The notes under the pieces: generated by a model
Databases searched by the model: none
What the model was told of the DNA's origin: nothing
The model's input: only the letters and a program-made list of their open reading frames with translations
Position numbers and translations under genes: made by a program
Shown here: positions 9,351 to 17,359 of the stretch, piece after piece
Numbering within the stretch: the first letter of the stretch is position 1
How the letters are laid out: the number at the start of each line of letters is the position of its first letter
From: an uncultured Porphyromonadaceae bacterium
GTDB taxonomy: Bacteria > Bacteroidota > Bacteroidia > Bacteroidales > Muribaculaceae
DNA length: 35,695 bases
Direction of reading: 5' to 3'
Assembly: GCA_900555715.1 (NCBI GenBank)
Contig: USMC01000027.1
Location: forward strand, 1 to 35,695

Positions 9351-9387
9351 AAATCCCGCCGGCAACGACGGGATTTCTGTTTTTTAA
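9351..9387 (+). terminator. Intrinsic terminator of the Sus-like operon
   Basis: AAATCCCG (9351-9358) pairs perfectly with CGGGATTT (9369-9376), followed by CTGTTTTTTAA. It lies 18 bp after the last Sus-like stop codon. Confidence 0.9.
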
Positions 9388-9411
9388 TGGGAACTTGTCA
9401 GAAATAATTGC

Positions 9412-9419
9412 TAATTTTG
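9412..9419 (+). promoter_or_regulatory. -7 box of the promoter for the dedA-to-yqgE gene block
   Basis: TAATTTTG matches the Bacteroidetes -7 consensus TAnnTTTG exactly and lies about 19 bp before the ATG at 9438. The upstream element is weak: only TTG at 9395-9397 with a short 14-bp spacing is visible. The box lies inside any reading frame that starts at 9408, which argues for the later ATG as the real start. Confidence 0.6.
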
Positions 9420-9437
9420 CAATATAATACACCACTT

Positions 9438-10121
9438 ATGACAGAACTTCTTATCAGCCTTAATATTCTCGACTATCTCAACGCCGAGTATTTCTACAGT
9501 TGGTTCGTCGAAAACGCCAACTATATGTTCGTGTTCATCTTCATGGTCATCGAGAGCTCATTCATCCCCTTCCCGTCGGAGCTCGTCGTGCCTCCGGCCG
9601 CATATCTCGCCATGCAGAAAGGCGACATGAACATTTTCATGGTCGTTGCCGTCGCCACCGCCGGAGCTCTCGTGGGCGCACTTGTCAACTATGTTCTTTC
9701 GCTGCTCATAGGGCGTCCCATAGTCTATGCCTTCGCCGACTCACGCATAGGACATGCCTGCCTCATCAACAGAGCCAAAGTAGAGAAAGCCGAGAAATAT
9801 TTCGACGACCACGGCGCCGCAAGTACATTCTTCGGACGTCTCATCCCCGCCGTCCGACAGCTCATATCCATCCCCGCGGGCATCTCTCGGATGAATATAT
9901 GGCAGTTCTGCATCTTCACGTCTTTAGGCGCACTCCTGTGGAACATCATCCTCGCCGCTATGGGCTGGTGGCTGTCGCTGCATGTGTCGCTTGAGGCACT
10001 GCACGCTGCCGTTGAGAAATACAACACCTACCTTACCATCGGCGGTCTGTGCATTCTCGCCGGATGCGTGGCGTATATGGTTTACAATGCCTTAAAAGCT
10101 AAAAAAGAAAAGAAACAATGA
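9438..10121 (+). CDS. DedA-family inner-membrane protein (VTT domain)
   Basis: This 227-residue polytopic membrane protein belongs to the DedA/SNARE-associated (VTT) family, whose members include flippases for undecaprenyl phosphate and phosphatidylethanolamine. Typical features are the re-entrant segment ESSFIPFPSELVVPPAAYLA near residue 35 and the second signature FFGRLIPAVRQLISIPAG near residue 133 with the conserved Arg and Pro. Three or four hydrophobic helices follow, and the tail is Lys-rich. The start is placed at 9438, not at the upstream 9408 codon, because the promoter -7 box overlaps the latter. Its stop overlaps the rpe start by 4 bp (ATGA). Its transported lipid cannot be told from sequence. 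Confidence 0.9.
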   Translation: MTELLISLNILDYLNAEYFYSWFVENANYMFVFIFMVIESSFIPFPSELVVPPAAYLAMQKGDMNIFMVVAVATAGALVGALVNYVLSLLIGRPIVYAFADSRIGHACLINRAKVEKAEKYFDDHGAASTFFGRLIPAVRQLISIPAGISRMNIWQFCIFTSLGALLWNIILAAMGWWLSLHVSLEALHAAVEKYNTYLTIGGLCILAGCVAYMVYNALKAKKEKKQ

Positions 10122-10762
10122 TAGTCTCTCCTTCTCTGCTCTCAGCCGATTTCAGCAAGCTCGGTCGCGACGTCGACATGATAGGCCGCAGCCGCGCCGG
10201 ATATATACACTGCGACGTTATGGACGGCGTCTTCGTTCCTAACATCTCCTTCGGCTTTCCGGTCATCAAGGCTGTGGGAGCTATCAGCGATGTTCCGCTC
10301 GACGTACACCTGATGATCGTCGACCCGGGACGTTACGTCGGTGAGGTGCGCGACACCGGCGCCGCCATAATGAATGTTCACTACGAAGCGTGCACACACC
10401 TTCACCGCGTTGTCCAGAGCATCAAGGACGCCGGCATGAAAGCTGCTGTCACGCTCAATCCCGCCACCCCGGTAGCACTTCTCTCCGATATTATAGAAGA
10501 CCTCGACATGGTTCTGCTGATGAGCGTCAATCCCGGCTTCGGCGGACAGTCGTTCATCCGTCACACGCTCAAAAAAATAGCGGAGCTGCGGGCACTTATC
10601 GACAGCACCGGCAGCAAAGCCCTCATTGAAATAGACGGCGGCATCAACCTCGCCACGGGCGCAGAATGCGCGGCAGCAGGTGCCGACGTGCTTGTGTCGG
10701 GCAACTCAGTATTCAAGGCAGAGAATCCTGTGGAATACATCGCCGCACTCGCCGCTCTCTAA
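10118..10762 (+). CDS. rpe: Ribulose-phosphate 3-epimerase
   Basis: This 214-residue TIM-barrel enzyme interconverts D-ribulose 5-phosphate and D-xylulose 5-phosphate in the pentose phosphate pathway in the cytosol. Metal and catalytic residues are visible: His31 and Asp33 in HCDVMDG, His64 in DVHLMI, and Asp173 in EIDGGIN. The phosphate-binding loops SVNPGFGGQ (about 136-144) and VSGNSVF near the C-terminus are intact. Length is normal. The start ATG overlaps the dedA stop in an ATGA junction, indicating translational coupling. FtsK follows after 37 bp. Confidence 0.97.
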   Translation: MIVSPSLLSADFSKLGRDVDMIGRSRAGYIHCDVMDGVFVPNISFGFPVIKAVGAISDVPLDVHLMIVDPGRYVGEVRDTGAAIMNVHYEACTHLHRVVQSIKDAGMKAAVTLNPATPVALLSDIIEDLDMVLLMSVNPGFGGQSFIRHTLKKIAELRALIDSTGSKALIEIDGGINLATGAECAAAGADVLVSGNSVFKAENPVEYIAALAAL

Positions 10763-10799
10763 GAAGCCGTTATAAACCATCAATCTCCTCGACCTCAAT

Positions 10800-13388
10800 A
10801 TGCAGAACAAAGAACGAAAAGATAAAGGAACACTCACCGACCCCGCTCTGGGCGCTGGAAAACCCTCGGAGAAGACAACTCCCCGCCGGGCACCACGCAC
10901 CAAGCCAGTGCCCGACAGCTCCGGTCCGACACCGCCGTCGCGCGCAGGGAAAAAGCGTCGCAGCACCGGTAATTCAGGCTTCCTCGCTTTTTTCCGCGAC
11001 TACCGCACGCAGCTCGCCGTCGGTCTGATTCTGTGCACGGTAGCACTTATCATGGCAGTGACGACGATTTCCTTCATTTTCAATGCGGCACACGACCAGA
11101 GCATCATCCACGGGCGCGGTGTTCAGGACATTGTCGATTCCGGCGAAAAAGTCGACACCGCCGGCGGAATTCTCGGCGCCAAGGTGGCGGAATTCCTGCT
11201 GGTGAACACTTTCGGCATAGCCTCCTTCATTCTGGTGTTCTACCTATTCCTTTTAGGTCTTGCGTGCATGAGAGTGCGCCGCACCCATTTCTTCGCCCTC
11301 ACCTTCCGCAGCCTCTTCGCGACAGCCGCCCTGTCGGTCATCTTCGGATTCTTCACCTACGACAGCTCCACGCTCTTCCGCCTCGGAGGAAGCCACGGAT
11401 ATTATATCAACCACATTGTCCTGCTCTACACCGATACGCTCGGAGCGTACGGGCTTACCGTCCTTCTCGCCGGGCTTCTTGTCGCCGTGTTCTTCAATCC
11501 TGTCAAGGCTACATGCAGCTTCATCGGCAAGGCTGTGTCCAGTCTGTTCGGTCCGTCACGCAGCAAGCAGACGGCGCCGGAAGATAATGACGGCTCCGCC
11601 GACACGGACGACAGCCCCATGAGCGCGTTCGAGAACAAGGAAGAAGATTTCGCCGACTCGCATCTTACCGACGGCGACGACAGCGACGACCTGCCGGAAG
11701 ACGACGTGGAAGAAGTGCCAGAGCATATCGGCGTCGACATCTTCAATGACCAGAAAGACGACGCGCAGGAAAAGGAAAACGCCGAAGAAGAAATACCCGC
11801 CGACCCGGAGCTGATAATCGTAAACAACCGCGTGGAGGACACCGCCTCCGACGAGGACAAGAATTCCATCCGCAACGGCGACCACATAGGACTCGACAAG
11901 CCCTTCGACATACATGCCGAGCATTCGCGTTATGTCTTTCCCCCGCTCGACCTTCTGGTCGACCGTCCGAAGACATTCGAAATCGACGACGCCGAGCAGG
12001 CCGCCAACAAACAGCTCATCGTGCAGGCTCTGAAGAGCTACAACATCGACATCATACGTATCGAAGCTACAATCGGTCCGACGGTCACGCTCTACGAGAT
12101 AGTGCCGTCGCAGGGTACGCGAATAGCGAAGATAAAGAGCCTCGAAGACGATATCGCCATGAGCCTGTCGGCTTTAGGAATACGCATCATAGCTCCTATC
12201 CCCGGCAAGGGTACCATAGGCATCGAGGTGCCGAACAGCAAGCCGCAGATAGTGTCGATGCGCACCATCCTTGAATCGCGCAAGTTCCGCGACTCCAAGA
12301 TGAAACTGCCCATGGCTCTCGGACAGACCATTTCCAACGAGATCTATATGGCGGACCTCACCAAGATGCCGCACCTGCTCGTGGCCGGCGCGACGGGTCA
12401 GGGCAAGTCAGTCGGTCTGAACTGCATCATCACATCGCTTCTCTACAGCAAGCATCCCGACGAGCTGAAATTTGTCCTCATCGACCCGAAGATGGTTGAG
12501 TTCTCTCTCTACCGCACCATCGACAGGCAGTACCTCGCCAAGATACCTGATGAAGAGAATGCCGTCATCACCGATCCCAACAAGGTCATCGCGACGCTCA
12601 ACTCTCTGTGTGTCGAGATGGATCAGCGCTATGAGCTCCTGCAGTCCGCCCGCGTGCGCGGCATAGAAGATTACAACCAGCGCTTCGTCGAGCGCCGCCT
12701 CAACCCCGAGGAAGGACACCGCTTCCTGCCGTATATAGTGATGATAGTCGACGAATATGCCGATCTTGTCATGGTAGCGGGCAAGGAAATCCAGCAGCCC
12801 ATCTGCCGCATAGCGCAGAAGGCGCGTGCCGTGGGCATGCACATGATCATCGCCACGCAACGCCCGTCAACCGATGTAATCACCGGTATGATCAAAGCCA
12901 ACTTCCCCGCCCGTATAGCCTTCAAGGTTACACAAGGCATCGACAGCAAAACCATCCTCGACCGCACGGGCGCGCAACGCCTGATAGGTCGCGGCGACAT
13001 GCTCATCCTCATCAACGGTATCGTCGAGCGCGTTCAGTGTGCCCTTGTCGACACTCCGGAGGTCGATGCCATCTGCAACCATATCGGCTCGCAGCCCGGT
13101 TTCACAGGGTGCTATCTTCTCCCCGAACCGCCCGCAGAAGACGGCGGAGGCGAACTGTCGGGCGCCGAGGTGCCAATCAACGACGAATTCCGCAAGTGCG
13201 CCATGTTCATCGCCGCTCAGGACTCCGCATCAATCACGAGCCTCCAGCGCAACTTCTCCATAGGCTTCAACAAAGCCGGACGATACATGGACCAGATGCA
13301 GCGCCTCGGCATTGTCGGACAGGCAAACGGCTCCAAAACACGCCAGGTGCTGATGAGCCCCGACCAGGTGGAGCGACTGCTCCAGTGA
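10800..13388 (+). CDS. ftsK: DNA translocase FtsK/SpoIIIE
   Basis: This 862-residue membrane-anchored ATPase pumps chromosomal DNA through the division septum and activates dimer resolution. A basic Pro/Arg-rich N-terminus is followed by about four transmembrane segments (about 58-80, 130-150, 165-188, 205-230), an acidic Asp/Glu-rich linker (about 260-340), the alpha and beta motor domains with Walker A GATGQGKS (Lys536) and Walker B VMIVDEYAD (Asp651, Glu652), and a C-terminal winged-helix gamma domain (about 795-862) that in the family reads polar DNA motifs. The motor ends with the family block GRGDMLILI. The linker is short compared with E. coli FtsK, which is usual in Bacteroidetes. It lies inside the dedA-yqgE block. 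Confidence 0.96.
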   Translation: MQNKERKDKGTLTDPALGAGKPSEKTTPRRAPRTKPVPDSSGPTPPSRAGKKRRSTGNSGFLAFFRDYRTQLAVGLILCTVALIMAVTTISFIFNAAHDQSIIHGRGVQDIVDSGEKVDTAGGILGAKVAEFLLVNTFGIASFILVFYLFLLGLACMRVRRTHFFALTFRSLFATAALSVIFGFFTYDSSTLFRLGGSHGYYINHIVLLYTDTLGAYGLTVLLAGLLVAVFFNPVKATCSFIGKAVSSLFGPSRSKQTAPEDNDGSADTDDSPMSAFENKEEDFADSHLTDGDDSDDLPEDDVEEVPEHIGVDIFNDQKDDAQEKENAEEEIPADPELIIVNNRVEDTASDEDKNSIRNGDHIGLDKPFDIHAEHSRYVFPPLDLLVDRPKTFEIDDAEQAANKQLIVQALKSYNIDIIRIEATIGPTVTLYEIVPSQGTRIAKIKSLEDDIAMSLSALGIRIIAPIPGKGTIGIEVPNSKPQIVSMRTILESRKFRDSKMKLPMALGQTISNEIYMADLTKMPHLLVAGATGQGKSVGLNCIITSLLYSKHPDELKFVLIDPKMVEFSLYRTIDRQYLAKIPDEENAVITDPNKVIATLNSLCVEMDQRYELLQSARVRGIEDYNQRFVERRLNPEEGHRFLPYIVMIVDEYADLVMVAGKEIQQPICRIAQKARAVGMHMIIATQRPSTDVITGMIKANFPARIAFKVTQGIDSKTILDRTGAQRLIGRGDMLILINGIVERVQCALVDTPEVDAICNHIGSQPGFTGCYLLPEPPAEDGGGELSGAEVPINDEFRKCAMFIAAQDSASITSLQRNFSIGFNKAGRYMDQMQRLGIVGQANGSKTRQVLMSPDQVERLLQ

Positions 13389-13419
13389 ACACTTGAGACA
13401 TAATTGCCGTTTATCACAC

Positions 13420-14040
13420 ATGAGACATAAGAACATTTTCCGCACTTCCATCCTTGCAGTGGCGCTTCTTGTCGCCCTGTGTGCCGACGGCGCCGTCACG
13501 GCGGCGTCCATCATGGACGCCATGAGGGCTAAATTCTCCACAGCGAAGAATGTCGAAGTGCTTTTCACACTGCGTTCCGACGGAGAGTCAGAACAGGGCA
13601 GCGCCATAGTGAGCGGTGCACGGTTCTTCTTCACGACGCCCCGGATGAATGTATGGTACGACGGACGTACACAATGGACAATGCTCCGCTCCACCGGCGA
13701 AGTGAACATTTCCGAGCCTACTCCCGAAGAGCTCACCGCCTCCAATCCCTTCACAGTGCTGAACAACTATGCCAGCATGTACAATATCCGTCGTCTGCCC
13801 GACGAAGCCGGTCTGCGGCGCGTAGAGCTGACTCCCAAAGCCGCCAACACCGGCATTGCCAGTGTCGCCATATCAACTGCTTCGACAGGATGGGTATCCT
13901 CTGTCACCGTAGTATTCAGCGACAGACGTTCGGTATGTCTGACTGTCGACTCCATCAAAGCCATCGGCGCACAGCCAGCATCGGTATTCGTCTATGACGG
14001 TAAGAAATTTCCAGCAACAGAAATAATAGATCTAAGATAA
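13420..14040 (+). CDS. LolA-like outer-membrane lipoprotein carrier
   Basis: This 206-residue secreted protein has a signal peptide MRHKNIFRTSILAVALLVAL ending near ADGAVTA. The mature part has the LolA fold pattern: an N-terminal helix (ASIMDAMRAKFSTAKNVEV) followed by beta strands with GSAIVSGARFFFTTPRMNVWYDG and a WTMLRSTGEVNISEP turn. In the family this is the periplasmic carrier that moves lipoproteins from LolCDE to the outer membrane. A TTG codon at 13393 could extend the frame, but the ATG at 13420 places the signal peptide at the very N-terminus. TGAGACATAA occurs both at 13394 and at 13421, making a 10-bp direct repeat just across the start codon. trxB starts 4 bp after the stop. 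Confidence 0.85.
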   Translation: MRHKNIFRTSILAVALLVALCADGAVTAASIMDAMRAKFSTAKNVEVLFTLRSDGESEQGSAIVSGARFFFTTPRMNVWYDGRTQWTMLRSTGEVNISEPTPEELTASNPFTVLNNYASMYNIRRLPDEAGLRRVELTPKAANTGIASVAISTASTGWVSSVTVVFSDRRSVCLTVDSIKAIGAQPASVFVYDGKKFPATEIIDLR

Positions 14041-14044
14041 TACA

Positions 14045-14998
14045 ATGAGCAAGCTCACGACAAAATGCCTCATCATAGGCTCCGGTCCCGCCGGCTACAC
14101 AGCCGCCATCTACGCATCGCGCGCCAACCTCTCCCCTATTCTCGTGGAGGGCTACCAGCCCGGCGGACAGCTCACGACAACTACGGAAGTCGAGAATTTC
14201 CCCGGCTATGTCGAAGGAGTCTCCGGTCCGCAGCTGATGGAAGACCTTCGCGCACAGGCAGCCCGCTACGGTGCTGAAATCATCGGCGGAGAAGTGACCG
14301 AAATCGATCTTTCCAAGCGTCCGTTCACCGCAAAAATCGACGGTAGTGAAAGTATCGTCGAGGCAGAGACCGTCATCGTCTGCACAGGCGCTTCGGCAAA
14401 ATATCTCGGAATGGACGACGAAAAGAAGTACATGGGCATGGGCGTATCGGCATGCGCCACCTGCGACGGTTTCTTCTATCGCGGCAAGGTCGTCGCCGTT
14501 GTAGGCGGCGGAGACACGGCATGTGAAGAAGCTATGTACCTCTCCCAGCTCGCGTCGAAAGTATATATGATAGTCCGCAAAGACTATCTGCGTGCATCGA
14601 AAGTGATGCAGCAGCGCGTGATGGATAATCCCAAGATAGAAGTACTCTTCAACACCGTCACGAAAGCCCTCGGCGGCGACGAAGTTCTCGCCAAAGCCAC
14701 AGTCGTCACCACGACACCTTCGACAGGCGCTCAGGACACCTACGACATCGCCATCGACGGTTTCTTCCTCGGCATCGGTCACCAGCCCAACACCGCCTTC
14801 CTGCGCGGTCAGCTCCAGCTCGACGAAGCAGGATATATAACCCTCGTTCCTGGAAGCACTGCAACAAACGTCGAAGGTGTCTTCGCCGCCGGCGACGTCG
14901 CCGATCCCGTCTACAAACAGGCAGTGTCCGCCGCCGGAACGGGCTGCCGCGCCGCTCTCGACGCCGAACGTTTCATAACCCTGCACAAAGATGCCTAA
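14045..14998 (+). CDS. trxB: Thioredoxin-disulfide reductase
   Basis: This 317-residue FAD enzyme passes electrons from NADPH to thioredoxin in the cytosol. It has the FAD-binding GSGPAG motif (12-17), the redox-active pair Cys137-Cys140 in SACATCDG, the NADPH motif GGGDTA (154-159), and the C-terminal FAD block GVFAAGDV. Length and domain order are those of the low-molecular-weight TrxB group. It lies between the lolA-like gene and ybaK, overlapping ybaK by 8 bp. Confidence 0.97.
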   Translation: MSKLTTKCLIIGSGPAGYTAAIYASRANLSPILVEGYQPGGQLTTTTEVENFPGYVEGVSGPQLMEDLRAQAARYGAEIIGGEVTEIDLSKRPFTAKIDGSESIVEAETVIVCTGASAKYLGMDDEKKYMGMGVSACATCDGFFYRGKVVAVVGGGDTACEEAMYLSQLASKVYMIVRKDYLRASKVMQQRVMDNPKIEVLFNTVTKALGGDEVLAKATVVTTTPSTGAQDTYDIAIDGFFLGIGHQPNTAFLRGQLQLDEAGYITLVPGSTATNVEGVFAAGDVADPVYKQAVSAAGTGCRAALDAERFITLHKDA

Positions 14999-15470
14999 AG
15001 CGCAGAAAACAAACGCCATCAGGCTTCTTGAAGCTGCCAAAGTGCCATTCGGCACGAGGGCGTACCCTGTGGACGAAGAGCATCTCGACGCGCAGCACGT
15101 CGCCGACTCTCTTGGCGAGGATATAAACCGCGTGTTCAAGACCCTCGTCCTCCGTGGCGAGCGCACCGGACTCTTCGTCTGCGTCGTTCCGGGCAACTGC
15201 GAGGTCAACCTCAAGAAAGCCGCGCACGCTGCGGGTGACAAAAAGGTTGAGATGATTGCCATGAAGGAGCTTCTGCCGACTACGGGATATATCCGTGGCG
15301 GCTGCTCTCCCGTGGGCATGAAGAAAGCCCTTCCGACATTCTTCCATCTCACTGCCAACGATTTCGATAAAATATATGTAAGCGCCGGCGTGCGCGGTCT
15401 TCAGCTTGAGATAGCGCCCGCCGACCTCATAGCTTTCGTCGGCGCTAAGGTCGCCGACATTGTCAGATGA
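14991..15470 (+). CDS. ybaK: YbaK/EbsC-type Cys-tRNA(Pro) deacylase
   Basis: This 159-residue cytosolic editing enzyme hydrolyses Cys-tRNA mis-charged on tRNA-Pro. The family lysine is Lys50 in VFKTLV, and the Gly-rich loop GGCSPVGMKK lies at about residues 103-112. The C-terminal SAGVRGLQLEIAPADL block is typical of YbaK over the related ProX and YeaK subfamilies. Both ends overlap neighbours: 8 bp with trxB and 4 bp (ATGA) with aroC, so translation is likely coupled. Confidence 0.92.
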   Translation: MPKAQKTNAIRLLEAAKVPFGTRAYPVDEEHLDAQHVADSLGEDINRVFKTLVLRGERTGLFVCVVPGNCEVNLKKAAHAAGDKKVEMIAMKELLPTTGYIRGGCSPVGMKKALPTFFHLTANDFDKIYVSAGVRGLQLEIAPADLIAFVGAKVADIVR

Positions 15471-16477
15471 ACACCATCGGCACCCTGTTCCGCTTCACCG
15501 ACTTCGGCGAGAGCCACGGCACCGCCGTAGGCGGCGTCATCGACGGAATGCCCTCAGGATTCAAAATCGACTTCGACGAACTCCGCAACGAGATGGCACG
15601 CCGCCGTCCCGGGAGCAGTCCGCTCACAACATCGCGCAACGAGCCCGACGAAGTCGTATTTCTCTCCGGTGTGCTCGACGGCATAACACTCGGCACTCCG
15701 ATAGCATTCTACATAGCCAACACAAACACACGCTCCGCCGACTACGACGTTCTCGAACACACCTTCCGCCCCAATCACGCCGACTACACCTATTATGCGA
15801 AATACGGCGTGCGCGATCACCGCGGCGGCGGACGCGCCTCCGCGCGCGAAACAGCCGCCCGTGTCGCTGCCGGAGCCATAGCCCGGCAATATCTGAAATC
15901 GAGAGGCATCGTCATAAGTGCCCGAGCTGTCAACATCGGCAGCATCGCGATTGTTACTGCCGACGACTATCAACGCGCAGAAAAAGCTATCGCCGCCGCG
16001 CGCAGCGACAGGGACACCCTCGGCGGAATTGTGGAATGCATCGTCTCAGGCGTGCCTGCCGGGCTGGGAGAACCGGTCTTCGGCAAGCTGCAGGCAATGC
16101 TCGCTGCCGCCATGATGAGTATCAATGCCGCCAAGGGATTCGAGTACGGCGACGGATTCGCCGCCGCCTCTTCCACCGGCAGCTGTCAGACCGACGAGTT
16201 CCGCATCGTCGACGGCACTGTCCGTACTGCAACAAATCATTCCGGCGGAATACAGGGCGGAATAAGCAACGGCGAAGACATCATTTTCCGTGTTGCCTTC
16301 AAGCCGGTAGCCACTCTGCCCCGCCCGCTCGCCACCGTCACCGACACCGGAGAAGAGACGACGGTAGAGGTCGGCGGACGGCACGACATCTGCGTCGTTC
16401 CGCGTGCGGTCCCTGTCGTGGAGGCAATGGCGGCGCTTGTGCTTCTCGATGCCTGTCTGATTGCGGGAAAGCACTGA
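15467..16477 (+). CDS. aroC: Chorismate synthase
   Basis: This 336-residue enzyme catalyses the last step of the shikimate pathway, EPSP to chorismate, using reduced FMN. The signatures are intact: FGESHG with His17, HADYT with His104, HRGGGRASARET (118-129), NHSGGIQGGISNG (257-269) and VPRAVPVVEAM (311-321). The protein is about 20 residues shorter than Bacteroides relatives as I recall them. The difference lies in the middle, at about residues 155-187, where the usual linker with the VRCPD-like motif before the GD-[ST]-[IL]-GG segment is absent; here the chain runs AEKAIAAARSDRDTLGG. Activity is still expected because the catalytic residues remain. The start overlaps ybaK by 4 bp. Confidence 0.95.
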   Translation: MNTIGTLFRFTDFGESHGTAVGGVIDGMPSGFKIDFDELRNEMARRRPGSSPLTTSRNEPDEVVFLSGVLDGITLGTPIAFYIANTNTRSADYDVLEHTFRPNHADYTYYAKYGVRDHRGGGRASARETAARVAAGAIARQYLKSRGIVISARAVNIGSIAIVTADDYQRAEKAIAAARSDRDTLGGIVECIVSGVPAGLGEPVFGKLQAMLAAAMMSINAAKGFEYGDGFAAASSTGSCQTDEFRIVDGTVRTATNHSGGIQGGISNGEDIIFRVAFKPVATLPRPLATVTDTGEETTVEVGGRHDICVVPRAVPVVEAMAALVLLDACLIAGKH

Positions 16478-16539
16478 ACCATAGCATACCGTCCGGCGTT
16501 GTAAGATTATATTTCCAACGTTTTAACTCTTCGGACGAT

Positions 16540-17148
16540 ATGAAAGACATTACCACCAACCTGTTCAAAGTCAAAGGTTACCGGTCCCGCCCGTCGTGCG
16601 GAGGATTGCTCATCGCCGAACCTTTTGCCAAAGATACATACTTCAACCACGGAGTAGTATCCATCATCGATTATATCCCGGAAGAGGGCGCCACCGGTGT
16701 GGTGCTGAACAACCGGACGCAATATTCCCTCTACGAGCTGCTCGACGGCGTCGACAGCAGCCTTGACATCCCTGTCTACTGCGGTGGTCCGGTAGGACAG
16801 GACAGACTATACTTCATCCACACCTTAGGTCCCGACATCATTCCCGGTGCCCGTCAGTACGCGCCCGGACTGTATGTCGGCGGTGACTTCGACGCTGCCA
16901 CACAATATATCAACGAAAACTACGACACCGAAGGCTATATCCGTTTTTTCATCGGCTACAGCAGCTGGTGCGAAGGTCAACTCGAACGCGAGCTTGAACG
17001 TGAGGAATGGGCTCTTGGCGCCTCTCCGTCCGACCATCGCGACGTTCTGTGTCTCAGCGGCGACACGTACTGGCACCGTGCCGTGCGTCGTCTCGGAGAG
17101 ACGTATCGCTCCTGGACCCTCATGCCTCGCAACGTCAGCTATAACTGA
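16540..17148 (+). CDS. YqgE/AlgH family protein (DUF179)
   Basis: This 202-residue protein starts MKDITTNLFKVKGYRSRPSC. It has the family core: GLLIAEPFAKDTYFNHGVV (about 22-40), the GATGVVLNNRT loop (about 49-59), VYCGGPVGQDRLYFIH (about 77-92), and an FFIGYSSWCEGQLERELE block (about 133-150). The family is widespread but its role is not settled; AlgH was named as a regulator of alginate synthesis in Pseudomonas. The start at 16540 is the first ATG after aroC; the same frame stays open upstream through aroC, but that part is Arg/His-rich out-of-frame sequence. It is the last gene of the block. A perfect 8-bp hairpin covers its stop codon. Confidence 0.9.
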   Translation: MKDITTNLFKVKGYRSRPSCGGLLIAEPFAKDTYFNHGVVSIIDYIPEEGATGVVLNNRTQYSLYELLDGVDSSLDIPVYCGGPVGQDRLYFIHTLGPDIIPGARQYAPGLYVGGDFDAATQYINENYDTEGYIRFFIGYSSWCEGQLERELEREEWALGASPSDHRDVLCLSGDTYWHRAVRRLGETYRSWTLMPRNVSYN

Positions 17149-17152
17149 CGTT
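17131..17152. repeat. Hairpin spanning the yqgE stop codon
   Basis: AACGTCAG (17131-17138) pairs perfectly with CTGACGTT (17145-17152) around a 6-nt loop; the TGA stop is in the right arm. No T-run follows on the plus strand, so it is more likely a 3'-end protecting or weak stop structure than an intrinsic terminator. Confidence 0.45.
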
Positions 17153-17221
17153 AAAAAGCCGCCCGAAAGTCGCATTTTGCCGTTCCTCACCCTCTTTTTG
17201 CATTAAAAAGGATAAAAATAG

Positions 17222-17250
17222 TTGCATTTTCAAGAATTTTAGTAATTTTG
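17222..17250 (+). promoter_or_regulatory. Bacteroidetes-type promoter for the large secreted protein
   Basis: TTG at 17222-17224 and TAATTTTG at 17243-17250 are spaced 18 bp apart, close to the phylum consensus. The expected transcript start is near 17254-17257, giving a leader of about 105 nt before the ATG at 17360. Confidence 0.7.
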
Positions 17251-17272
17251 CACCCGATAGCGCATCGGGTGC
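17250..17272 (+). promoter_or_regulatory. Perfect hairpin at the transcript start
   Basis: GCACCCGAT (17250-17258) pairs perfectly with ATCGGGTGC (17264-17272) around AGCGC. It begins at the last base of the -7 box. As DNA it could be an operator; as RNA it would shield the 5' end. Confidence 0.55.
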
Positions 17273-17308
17273 TGTCGTATATCGGCAACCGCCGAAAACA
17301 TATTCCTG

Positions 17309-17352
17309 ATTTATCTTCAAACCAATCATAATTTATCTTCAAACCTATCATA
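17309..17352 (+). repeat. 22-bp tandem duplication in the leader
   Basis: Two directly adjacent 22-bp units (17309-17330 and 17331-17352) beginning ATTTATCTTCAAACC differ at a single base (A or T after AAACC). They end 7 bp before the start codon of the large secreted protein. Confidence 0.85.
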
Positions 17353-17359
17353 CAATTAT

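Noticed and set aside
9408..9437. Upstream start for the DedA protein
   Set aside because: The promoter -7 box at 9412-9419 lies inside it; the ATG at 9438 is preferred.
13394..13430. 10-bp direct repeat TGAGACATAA around the lolA-like start
   Set aside because: Two short copies 27 bp apart are compatible with chance and no function can be supported.
13955..15358. 467-residue open frame on the minus strand over trxB and ybaK
   Set aside because: Antisense shadow; both plus-strand genes carry complete family motifs.
16490..16537. Small nested inverted repeats between aroC and yqgE
   Set aside because: Arms of 4-6 bp over a large loop, with no T-run or promoter match; too weak.
15460..16539. 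Long open frame running through aroC into yqgE, giving a 562-residue reading
   Set aside because: The part over aroC is Arg/His-rich and low in hydrophobic residues, as expected from out-of-frame translation of a GC-rich gene; aroC itself is clearly in another frame. Only the part from 16540 is real.
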